DNA from: CAVVUF01 sp963751425
GTDB lineage: Bacteria; Chloroflexota; Anaerolineae; Anaerolineales; UBA4823
DNA length: 64,000 nt
NCBI GenBank assembly: GCA_963751425.1
Contig: CAVVUF010000001.1
Location: forward strand, 992,001 to 1,056,000
Direction: 5' to 3'
Both the position numbers and the translations under genes were made by a program. Below are positions 25,464 to 32,891 of the stretch, piece by piece (the first letter of the stretch is position 1; each line of letters begins with the position of its first letter). Below the pieces are notes generated by a model. It saw only the letters and a list, made by a program, of their open reading frames with translations. It searched no databases and was not told the origin of the DNA.

Positions 25464-27245
25464 ATGTTTATCATCCGCTTCCCCACACAGATTTATCGAC
25501 CCGATCTCGCCGTCACCCTCCGCAACAACGTTGACGGCTGGGCAGACGATATCGCCGGTGAATACGCCTCCGACGAATGGCGTTTCATGTTAGACGAAGA
25601 CCGTTATCCTGCTGGGTTTGTGTTCAAATTCGTGCTTGAACACACCTACTGGATGATCGGCCCTAACCTGTTCCTCCAGCCCGTGGCTGGCGGAGATTAT
25701 CAATTCTCCGAAAACCTGGTTCGTTTTCCTCCCATAACCGAGCTGGTTGTGGAGAATGGCTACGTTCAAACCTTATTTTTTAAGCCGGACCTCGCTGAGG
25801 ATCACATTTACGATGTCATTGTCATCGGCTCAGGCATTGGCGGTGGTGTGCTCGCCGACCAGCTTTCTGATCTGGGTGTCGATGTGCTGGTCTTGGAAGC
25901 AGGCAGCTACTTATTTCCAAGTCACGTTGCCAACTTGCCGCGCCGGCACCTGGTCGGTAAGTTCGAAAAGCACATTTGGGCGCTCTTTGACGAGTTCAAG
26001 GTTCAAAACTATGTGAACAACCCCGGCTCCCAGTATTTTGGCGGTCAAGCCTTCAACCTGGGGGGGCGTTCGATGTTCTGGGGTGGTCTGATCCCCCGCA
26101 TGGCTTCCTACGAGCTTGATCTATGGCCTCGCCAGTCGCTCCGCTGGTACCTGGAAGATGCTGGTTATCAGCGCGCCGAGGATCTGCTGAACCGCTCGCC
26201 GCTGCCCTCCTCCTCTTTTCAGCAGCGTATCAAGCAAGCCTTGCGCAATGCCCTGCCCGACTTCAACCATTTCGATGCCCCCGTCGCCGTACAGTATTCC
26301 AACAATGCCCTTGCCACCCTCCCCACCGGCCTGTTCTCCACCGCCGACTTGCTCATGGAGTCCCGCCTGACCGAGGGACCCCAGGGGAACCAATCCCTGA
26401 CCATCAACCTCAATCATGCGGTTACACGTCTGCTAACCGAGAATGATCACCTCACCGGTGTCGTTGCCTATGATCTGATCGCCAACCGCGAGCGCACCTA
26501 CCATGCGAAGTTCGTTGTCCTGTCCGCTGGCACCCTCGAAAGTGCCAAGATCGCCCTGTTGAGCGGCTTGCAAGACCCCAACGCCAAGATCGGCGTGGGC
26601 CTCACCGACCACCCCATCTTCTTCACCCACTTCGCCATCCCAGCAAATTCGCCTTATTATGAAACGCTGGCGAACAGCAAGGTGCTTTCCCAGCATCGCC
26701 TCGCCGCCCTCGATAATCACCCTTATAACATGGTGTTGGAATTAGGCGCTGACTTCAATCAAGGTCGTTACGTCGACGATGATATTCTCGCCCGTCACCA
26801 GCGCGAGAAAGGCAGCACCATGCTCTGCGAGCTGGTTTTCCTGTTCAACTCCCCGCTGCTCGATGGCAACCATCTCCAGCAGCTTGGCCCCTCTTTCGCA
26901 AAACCCCTCGTAACCATGTTCCCCAGTCCTGCGGCGGATATGTTCTGGAACGAGATAAACGACCTCAAGGACCAGGTGATCGGGATGCTTGGCGGGGTTG
27001 AGCTGGCGGGGGAGGATCTCAGCCTCAAGCGCGCCGGCCTGGGGGGCGTGGCGCACGAGGTGGGCACCCTCCGCCTGGGTGAGAACGCGGCTGGTGTCGT
27101 AGATACCGATCTCAAATTCTTGAGCTACACCAATCTCTATGCCTGCGATCTCTCGGTCTTTCCTACCTCACCCGCTGCCAACCCAACCCTCACTCTCTGC
27201 GCCCTCGCCATCCGTCTCGCCGACCATCTAAAAACGAAGCTGTAA
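25464..27245 (+). CDS. GMC-family FAD oxidoreductase
   Basis: 593 residues from ATG 25464 (a GTG at 25449 is the alternative). About 110 residues of unassigned sequence precede the FAD-binding motif VIGSGIGGGVLADQL...VLVLEAG, so this is an N-terminally extended GMC protein. FNLGGRSMFWGGLIPR is the GMC signature region. The C-terminal domain has the typical HEVGTLRLG...PTSPAANPTLTLCALA, with the catalytic His/Asn positions. GMC enzymes oxidise alcohols or sugars; the substrate is unknown. A TATAAT box at 25433-25438 gives a very short leader. There is no clear ribosome site. No signal peptide, so probably cytosolic. Confidence 0.85.
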   Translation: MFIIRFPTQIYRPDLAVTLRNNVDGWADDIAGEYASDEWRFMLDEDRYPAGFVFKFVLEHTYWMIGPNLFLQPVAGGDYQFSENLVRFPPITELVVENGYVQTLFFKPDLAEDHIYDVIVIGSGIGGGVLADQLSDLGVDVLVLEAGSYLFPSHVANLPRRHLVGKFEKHIWALFDEFKVQNYVNNPGSQYFGGQAFNLGGRSMFWGGLIPRMASYELDLWPRQSLRWYLEDAGYQRAEDLLNRSPLPSSSFQQRIKQALRNALPDFNHFDAPVAVQYSNNALATLPTGLFSTADLLMESRLTEGPQGNQSLTINLNHAVTRLLTENDHLTGVVAYDLIANRERTYHAKFVVLSAGTLESAKIALLSGLQDPNAKIGVGLTDHPIFFTHFAIPANSPYYETLANSKVLSQHRLAALDNHPYNMVLELGADFNQGRYVDDDILARHQREKGSTMLCELVFLFNSPLLDGNHLQQLGPSFAKPLVTMFPSPAADMFWNEINDLKDQVIGMLGGVELAGEDLSLKRAGLGGVAHEVGTLRLGENAAGVVDTDLKFLSYTNLYACDLSVFPTSPAANPTLTLCALAIRLADHLKTKL

Positions 27246-27263
27246 AACCCCTCCCCCTCCTGC

Positions 27264-27420
27264 CATTGCGAGGCGAATCTAAGTACTTGTTGTACCCAAT
27301 GTACTCTTCGGCCAACCCCATCGCAAATTGCCGAAGCAATCTCCTCAGGGTGAGGGCTGCCTCGTCTGTCGTTCTGAGGGAGCGCACGGCTGATATTAAG
27401 CCGCAGCGACCGAAGAACCC
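27264..27420. repeat. Two hairpin elements with paired GA/GA steps
   Basis: Element one runs from CATTGCGAGG (27264) to CCGAAGCAATC (27331-27341). Element two runs from CGTTCTGAGG (27370) to CCGAAGAAC (27410-27418). In both, the outer arms pair (ATTGC/GCAAT; GTTCT/AGAAC), then GA faces GA, then GG faces CC. Known bacterial intergenic repeats have the same form. The surrounding gap holds further G-rich tails (27344-27355, 27453-27490) and no gene. Confidence 0.6.
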
Positions 27421-27666
27421 ATTCGACGCGGCCCTGGAAACCTTCCAGGTGAAGGTCCCTCTCCTCCCTGCGGGTGGGGAGGGGTTGGTGAGAGAACGCA
27501 TAAATCGTTCTCCGCCCACCAGCGGCCCCAGCAGCGCACCAATAAAGAGTCCCGACCTCAGCGATAAGGTTGTAAGAGCTTTCTCAATTCGTTGCCGGTT
27601 CCCCTCCAAATGCCTGGGGATTTGTCCTCACCGCGTCCTCAGGACACGCCCCGGACAGTCCCCCTT

Positions 27667-27744
27667 AAAGAGGAGAGTAGAGGAAGAAAGAAGAGGACAG
27701 AGGAGAGGAGAATAGAGGAAGAGGAGAGGAGAGGGAGATTGAGG
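27667..27744 (+). repeat. Polypurine tract, 78 nt
   Basis: An almost unbroken A/G run made of AGAGG/AGGAG units, with only about five pyrimidines in 78 bases. Low-complexity, non-coding. Mirror-like purine tracts can form triplex DNA. Confidence 0.8.
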
Positions 27745-27800
27745 CCAGAGCATAGGCAGAACCCCCCGCCCCCCTGGGCGGGTAAACCCATCGATCCCTT

Positions 27801-28190
27801 AATCCGTCTTTTCCCATTTTCAGCTCTTTCCGTGCTTCTTTAAATCCGTGCATTTCCGTGTTTATCCGTGAGCCTTATCAGAATCCGCCTTTTCCCATTT
27901 TCAGCTCTTTCCGTGACCTCTTTAATCCGTGTTTTTCCGTGTTTATCCGTGAGCCTTATCAGAATCCGCCTATTCCCTTTTTCGCCTTTTCGTGAGCTCT
28001 TTAATCCGTTTTTCAGTGTTTATCCGTGAGCCTTATCAGAATCCGTCTTTTCCCATTGCAGCTCTTTCCGTGACCTCTTTAAATCCGTGTTTTTCAGTGT
28101 TTATCCGTGAGCCTTATCAGAATCCGCCTTTTCCCATTGTAGCTCTTTCCGTGTACATGTTTAATCCGCGTTCTTCTGTGAGCTAGCTAC
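27801..28190. repeat. 81-bp tandem repeat array, five copies
   Basis: Units begin AATCCGYC at 27801, 27882, 27963, 28040 and 28121 (spacings 81, 81, 77 and 81). Each contains TCTTTCCGTG, AATCCGTG, TTTATCCGTGAGCC and TTATCAG. The last copy decays after about 28190. Not coding: no frame is maintained across copies. The wording matches the dispersed ATCCGTG phrases elsewhere in the window. Confidence 0.92.
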
Positions 28191-28374
28191 TACCTCCTTT
28201 GCGCCGGTCCGCGGATTTTTCCCCCTATTCCCTACTCCCCTGCCTCATCCATTTCTCACCCTCCCTTAATCTTCTCACCTGAATTTTATGATAAATTTTA
28301 CCAAAATTATCAGATAAACCCTCGCTCAATGACGGACACATAACCTGTCAGCCTAAATTTCTTTTGGAGGAACA

Positions 28375-29910
28375 ATGCTCGTCAAATCTTCAATTGCTAA
28401 AATCGGGGCGCTTTCGGTTCTGCTCACCCTGGTTCTTGCCGCCTGTGCGGCCCCCGCCGCTCCCAACACCCCCGAGCCGCTTGCCGCCCCGTCCCAGACG
28501 GCCACCCCGCAGCCTATGGTTCCAACGCCTACCGTGGCAGAAGCTGCCACCCGCCCCATTCAGATCGCTGACGTGCAGGTCCAAATCGGGGTGGGCTCGC
28601 CCATCCCGGTGGAAGTGGTTGCCAGCGGGACCTGGCCTGACCTGTGCGCCCAGGTGGCGCAAGTCGAGCAGCGCCTATCTGGCACTCGTTTTGAGATTGT
28701 AATACTGGCTAACCCTGCCGACCCGGGTTGCCCGCCGGATCAGGTAGGCCTCCCCTTTCGCATGGCCGTCCCGCTGAACATGACCGCGCTGCCCTTCGGC
28801 CCCTACACCGTGGTGGTCAACGGCGTCGAGACGGATTTCGAATGGTCGGCCATAACCTCTGAGCCGCTGCCGGTCGAAAACCTCGGCCTGACCTTCGCCT
28901 TCGTCGGCGCCGATGGAAACCTTTGGATTGCAGACGCCTCCGGCGGTCCCCCGCGCCAGGTCACCAGCGACGCCGTCTTTATGGACGCGAGCGGAGATAT
29001 TGTCTATACCTTCCCCAAGATCTCCTCCGATGGTCGCTACATCGCTGCCCGCCGGGACGTGGGTGTGCCGGTCGCAGAGGGCCTGAAGTACACCTTTGGC
29101 CTTTGGGTCTACGATACTGAAACGGGAGAGTCCCGCGCAGTGTTTGAGGGTTCAGACGCCCCGCCCGCCGGCTCAGATTGGAAGCCCGGCACGCACCTGC
29201 TGGCATATAGCCTGGGCGCGGACCCCAATTACTTTATCATCCGCGGCGGCAAGCCGGATCCCGCCCTGGCGACAGGTATCTTCGGCGTCGATCTGGATTC
29301 GGGTGCCTCCAGCCAATTAGTCGCCCCCCAAAACGGCTACTCCTTGATCCAGCCAGCCTGGTCTCCCGATGGGCGCTTCATCAGCTTTGACGAGCTGGTT
29401 TACATGGAAGGCCGGGGTCCCTTCGCCTATTATGATTTCGCAGCCCAGCAGTATGTCGCCTGGGATGAGCCCCTGGGGAACTATGACTGGTCCCCCGACG
29501 GCAGCCAGCTCATTTATGACCGGCTGACCTACTCCGCCAACCTCACGGAACGCATCTTCACCCGCCCCCGCCTGGATGGCGTTGAGACCCAGGTTTCGCC
29601 TGAACCTGACCAGGGCTTTGCCTACTACCCGGTTTACTCCCCAGACGGGCTGCAGATCGCCTATCTGACAAATCCAGGCAGCCTGGACAGCGTCCAGATC
29701 ACGTTGGTCGTGCAGGACCTTTCCACCGGCGAAGTTCGCCAGCTGGGCAGCTACGAATCGGTCTGGGACTTGGAATGGTCCTCGGATGGCAGGGCGCTGG
29801 TCTTCAGCGCCGGTCCGCATGATTCCCAGCAGGTGTATGCCTGCGACCTGGTGAGCGGGGCAGTCACGCTGTTAGCCCAGGGCAGCCAGCCCTCTCTCGC
29901 CCGGCCTTAG
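28375..29910 (+). CDS. Lipoprotein with TolB/PD40-like beta-propeller
   Basis: 511 residues. Signal peptide with lipobox LVLAAC (Cys24), then a Pro/Thr linker, an Ig-like segment of about 100 residues, and a C-terminal propeller. The propeller is visible as repeated blades with the PD40-type pattern SPDGRFISFDE, SPDGSQLIYDR, SPDGLQIAYLT and SSDGRALVFSA, plus SSDGRYIAARR earlier. Such propellers bind partner proteins or ligands at the cell surface; no enzyme motif is present. GGAGG lies 5 nt before the ATG. A strong terminator follows, so it is probably a single-gene unit. Confidence 0.85.
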   Translation: MLVKSSIAKIGALSVLLTLVLAACAAPAAPNTPEPLAAPSQTATPQPMVPTPTVAEAATRPIQIADVQVQIGVGSPIPVEVVASGTWPDLCAQVAQVEQRLSGTRFEIVILANPADPGCPPDQVGLPFRMAVPLNMTALPFGPYTVVVNGVETDFEWSAITSEPLPVENLGLTFAFVGADGNLWIADASGGPPRQVTSDAVFMDASGDIVYTFPKISSDGRYIAARRDVGVPVAEGLKYTFGLWVYDTETGESRAVFEGSDAPPAGSDWKPGTHLLAYSLGADPNYFIIRGGKPDPALATGIFGVDLDSGASSQLVAPQNGYSLIQPAWSPDGRFISFDELVYMEGRGPFAYYDFAAQQYVAWDEPLGNYDWSPDGSQLIYDRLTYSANLTERIFTRPRLDGVETQVSPEPDQGFAYYPVYSPDGLQIAYLTNPGSLDSVQITLVVQDLSTGEVRQLGSYESVWDLEWSSDGRALVFSAGPHDSQQVYACDLVSGAVTLLAQGSQPSLARP

Positions 29911-29954
29911 GCACCCAATGTAAGACAAAACTGTCAGTTTGTCCACTCAATCAA

Positions 29955-29993
29955 AAAAGACGAGAGCGCTGTGGTGGATCGCTCTCGTCTTTT
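29955..29993 (+). terminator. Rho-independent terminator of the propeller lipoprotein gene
   Basis: A perfect 14-bp stem, AAAAGACGAGAGCG / CGCTCTCGTCTTTT, with an 11-nt loop, ending in TTTT and starting 45 nt after the stop. The A run on the other side makes it potentially bidirectional. Confidence 0.9.
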
Positions 29994-30063
29994 CACTTAC
30001 TCGTACTCACGTTTACAAAGGAATATGGTGTATAATTAATATTCTCTTAATGTATACAATATA

Positions 30064-30092
30064 TTGACATATTTCTGCTGATAGAGTATACT
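30064..30092 (+). promoter_or_regulatory. Sigma70 promoter of a 41-residue gene
   Basis: TTGACA (30064-30069), 17 bp, TATACT (30087-30092). The predicted start near 30099 leaves a 37-nt leader before ATG 30136. Confidence 0.8.
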
Positions 30093-30135
30093 CTTCAAAC
30101 AATTACTGGTTTCAAATTCGAAGTTAGAGGTAAAA

Positions 30136-30261
30136 ATGGTGGATTTTGTTATAACAATCATAGTGCTCGTCGTTGGAGTAGTTTTCATTTCAGCGTCCCG
30201 CAAGCCGGAGCCTATTCGCGTACCGGTCAGGATCACTGAAACCAGGCGCAGAAACCGCTAA
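30136..30261 (+). CDS. 41-residue single-helix membrane peptide
   Basis: ATG 30136 has an AGAGG ribosome site 5 nt upstream and a near-consensus promoter. The product is one hydrophobic helix (residues ~4-20: FVITIIVLVVGVVFISA) followed by a strongly basic tail (RITETRRRNR). The combination of promoter, ribosome site and clean helix supports a real small gene. No family is recognised. It could be a membrane-anchored regulator or a toxin-like peptide; nothing decides between them. Confidence 0.6.
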   Translation: MVDFVITIIVLVVGVVFISASRKPEPIRVPVRITETRRRNR

Positions 30262-30372
30262 GGGCGCCTGTTCTATCGTACAATCCGTGCAAGGGTTGGG
30301 GAAAAAATCTCTATTGCATGGCGGTGAAAATGGATGAAGGGGCACATGCATGCCGCTGGCATCCTTTATTTG

Positions 30373-30392
30373 AAATATGCTAAAGCATGTTT
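30373..30392. repeat. Dispersed palindrome, copy 3 (ATGCT-aa-AGCAT)
   Basis: Same core as the copies at 5582 and 16341, with flanking AAAT/GTTT, between genes. Confidence 0.6.
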
Positions 30393-30429
30393 TCCCTGCC
30401 AGGCCGCAATCATCATCTTGACTATTCCC

Positions 30430-30720
30430 CTCCCCCATTTGCGATTTTCCTAATCGAGAAGTGTCAGGGTGGGGGCTTCCCTCCCCATTTGCGATTTTCC
30501 AAATCGAGAAGTGTCAGGATGGGGCTTCCCTCCTCATTTGCGATTTTCCATTCGAGAAGTGTCAGGATGGGGCTTCCTCCTCATTTGCGATTTTCCAATT
30601 CGAGAAGTGTCAGGATGGGGCTTCCCTCCCCATTTGCGATTTTCCAAATCGAGAAGTGTCAGGATGGGGCTCCCCTCCCCCATTTGTGATTTTCCAAATG
30701 GGGGAGAGTCAGGGAGGGGG
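30430..30720. repeat. Six-copy ~49-bp array built from a CCCCATTTG palindrome
   Basis: GYGATTTTCC marks units at 30441, 30491, 30540, 30587, 30636 and 30686 (spacing 47-50). The last unit keeps a perfect 12-bp stem, CTCCCCCATTTG / CAAATGGGGGAG (30675-30686 / 30695-30706). The first five have a changed right arm (AAATCGAGAAGTG), so they have lost pairing while spreading in tandem. Units are nearly identical, with no unique spacers. Confidence 0.9.
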
Positions 30721-30796
30721 CCTTTTCGTGTATAATCAAATTCTCATTCAGATATAAACCTCTCAAGCCTATTTCCTTTGCCAAACGAGGTTGAAA

Positions 30797-31726
30797 ATGC
30801 CCGAACCCGACCCCCACTCCCCACTCCCTACTGCCTACTCCCTACTGCCTATCCCCCTCCAGCACCCCGCCGTTCACCGCCTCCTCCTCCTCGCCCTGGC
30901 TGAGGATCTAAACGAGTCCGCCGACCCCGGCCTGCTCTTCCCCAACCCTTCCAAAGGGGATATCACCTCCCAGGCCACCCTCCCCCCTGCCTCCACCCTG
31001 GAGGGCCGCATCACCGCCAAAGCCGAGGGAGTCATTGCCGGTCTGCCCCTCGCCCAGGCCGTCTTTTACCTGGTTGACCCTTCCATCACCTTCCAGCCGC
31101 ACGTTCAGGATGGGGCCCACGTCCAGCCCGGCACCTTGCTCGCCGAAGTCTCCGGTCCTGGCGCCTCCCTCCTCACTGCCGAGCGCACCGCCCTAAACTT
31201 CCTCGGGCGCATGTCTGGCACCGCCACCCTCACCCACAAGTTCGTCCAGGCTGTCGCCGGCACCAAAGCCGTCATCCTCGACACCCGCAAGACCGTCCCC
31301 GGCCTGCGCCACATCGACAAATATGCCGTGCGCATGGGTGGCGGTCAGAACCACCGTGCCGGTCTCTACGACATGGTCCTCATCAAAGATAACCACATCG
31401 ATGGCGCTGACGGCATCCGCCCCGCCGTCGAAGGTGTCCGCTCCCGCTATGCCTCCCGCTACCTCGTCGAGGTCGAGGTCAAGGACCTTGCAGAGCTGCG
31501 CACCGCCCTCGCCCTCCCTGTCGACCGCATCATGCTCGACAACATGGATCTCGACACAATGCGCCAGGCCGTCGAGATTGCCGCGGGTCGCGTGCCCCTG
31601 GAAGCTTCCGGCAACGTCACCCTCGCCACCGTCCGCTCCATCGCCGAGACCGGTGTCGACTTCATCTCATCCGGTGCCCTCACCCATTCCGCTCCCGTCC
31701 TTGACATCTCGATGCGTTTGCGGTAA
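30797..31726 (+). CDS. nadC: Quinolinate phosphoribosyltransferase (NadC)
   Basis: 309 residues. It converts quinolinate and PRPP to nicotinate mononucleotide, CO2 and PPi in de novo NAD synthesis. Core motifs are AEDLNESADPG...GDITSQATLP, AERTALNFLGRMSGTATLT, LDTRKTVPGLRHIDKYAV and GGGQNHRAGLYDMVLIKDNHI, then EVEVKDLAEL, MLDNMD and EASGNV. ATG 30797 follows a GAGG site. Residues ~6-21 (PHSPLPTAYSLLPIPL) are encoded by CCCTACTGCC-type intergenic repeat, so the N-terminus seems to have been extended by repeat DNA; the usual family start corresponds to LQHPAVHRLL. First gene of nadC-nadA-nadB. Confidence 0.95.
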   Translation: MPEPDPHSPLPTAYSLLPIPLQHPAVHRLLLLALAEDLNESADPGLLFPNPSKGDITSQATLPPASTLEGRITAKAEGVIAGLPLAQAVFYLVDPSITFQPHVQDGAHVQPGTLLAEVSGPGASLLTAERTALNFLGRMSGTATLTHKFVQAVAGTKAVILDTRKTVPGLRHIDKYAVRMGGGQNHRAGLYDMVLIKDNHIDGADGIRPAVEGVRSRYASRYLVEVEVKDLAELRTALALPVDRIMLDNMDLDTMRQAVEIAAGRVPLEASGNVTLATVRSIAETGVDFISSGALTHSAPVLDISMRLR

Positions 31727-31845
31727 ACTATTAGTGTATATTATACAATAACCTCTGCCGATTTAGTAGATTGTTTCGAATTGAATTTCTGAAACAATCT
31801 CTTCCAATTTTGCTTATTGGATTGTCCTTACAGGAGTGTTTGACC

Positions 31846-32886
31846 ATGAATGTTGAAGAAACCTACCAGGAAATGAAGCTCAAGCTCAGCCGCGTCGCCC
31901 CCGACGTTGAGCTCCGCATCAAAGCCGAATATGTCGTCGAGATCAACCGCCTGAAAGCGGAGAAGAACGCCGTCATCCTCGGGCACAATTACATGGAGCC
32001 CGTGCTCTACCATACCGTTTGCGATTTCGTGGGCGACTCGCTCTACCTCTCCCGCATGGCTGCCAAGACAGAGAAAGATATTATCATCTTCTGCGGCGTC
32101 AAGTTCATGGCTGAAACTGCCAAAATCTTGAATCCCTCCAAGACCGTCTTGCTGCCTGCCGAGAAAGCTGGCTGCTCCTTAGCTGCCAGCATCACTGCCG
32201 AAGACGTGCGCCAGCTCAAAGCTCGCTACCCGGGCGTGCCCGTGGTCACCTATGTCAATACATACGCGGATGTCAAAGCAGAATCAGATATCTGCTGCAC
32301 TTCCGGCAATGCTGTAGCGGTAGTCGAATCCTTCGGCACCGACACAGTCATCTTCCTGCCTGACGAATACCTGGCCCGCAATGTAGCCAAGGAGACCGGC
32401 AAGCATATCATCTTCCCCAGCCTGGCTGGTCCTGCAGATCCGGCCGCTGCCAGCGAGCTGGACTTCCAGATGGTGGGTTGGCGCGGGCGCTGCGAGGTGC
32501 ACGAAAAGTTCACTGTGCAAGATATTCGCAATATCCGCGCCCAGTTCCCCGAGGTGGCCATCCTGGCGCACCCGGAGTGCAGCCCTGAGGTGACCGAGGC
32601 GTCGGATATGTCGGGCAGCACCTCTGAAATGATCAAGTTCATCGAGAAGTCCAAGGCTCCCCACTACCTGCTGCTAACTGAATGCGCCATGGGTGATAAC
32701 GTGGCAGCGGCTTATCCTGATAAGGACATGTTGCGCTTGTGCAGCGTGCGCTGCCCGCATATGAACATGATTACGCTGGAAGACACGCTCAAATCCTTGC
32801 AGCAGATGCGCTATGTGATCGAAGTCCCCGAAGACATCCGCATCCGGGCTGCACAGGCAGTTGAGCGCATGATCAAGATCGGTTAG
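31846..32886 (+). CDS. nadA: Quinolinate synthase (NadA)
   Basis: 346 residues from ATG 31846, which has a CAGGAGTG ribosome site. It condenses iminoaspartate with dihydroxyacetone phosphate to quinolinate using an oxygen-sensitive [4Fe-4S] cluster. Cysteine motifs are visible: FCGVKFMAE (Cys83), DICCTSGNA (Cys150/151) and CSVRCPHMNMITLE near the C-terminus. VILGHNYMEP and HPECSPEV are family signatures. An in-frame TTG or ATG further upstream would add a hydrophobic stretch not seen in the family. It lies between nadC (120 bp) and nadB (6 bp), so all three steps from aspartate to NaMN are encoded together. Confidence 0.95.
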   Translation: MNVEETYQEMKLKLSRVAPDVELRIKAEYVVEINRLKAEKNAVILGHNYMEPVLYHTVCDFVGDSLYLSRMAAKTEKDIIIFCGVKFMAETAKILNPSKTVLLPAEKAGCSLAASITAEDVRQLKARYPGVPVVTYVNTYADVKAESDICCTSGNAVAVVESFGTDTVIFLPDEYLARNVAKETGKHIIFPSLAGPADPAAASELDFQMVGWRGRCEVHEKFTVQDIRNIRAQFPEVAILAHPECSPEVTEASDMSGSTSEMIKFIEKSKAPHYLLLTECAMGDNVAAAYPDKDMLRLCSVRCPHMNMITLEDTLKSLQQMRYVIEVPEDIRIRAAQAVERMIKIG

Positions 32887-32891
32887 GTATT

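Noticed and set aside
30430..30720. Possible CRISPR array (six ~49-bp units)
   Set aside because: Whole units repeat, with no unique spacers; no cas genes in the window. The 122-bp and 81-bp arrays fail for the same reason.
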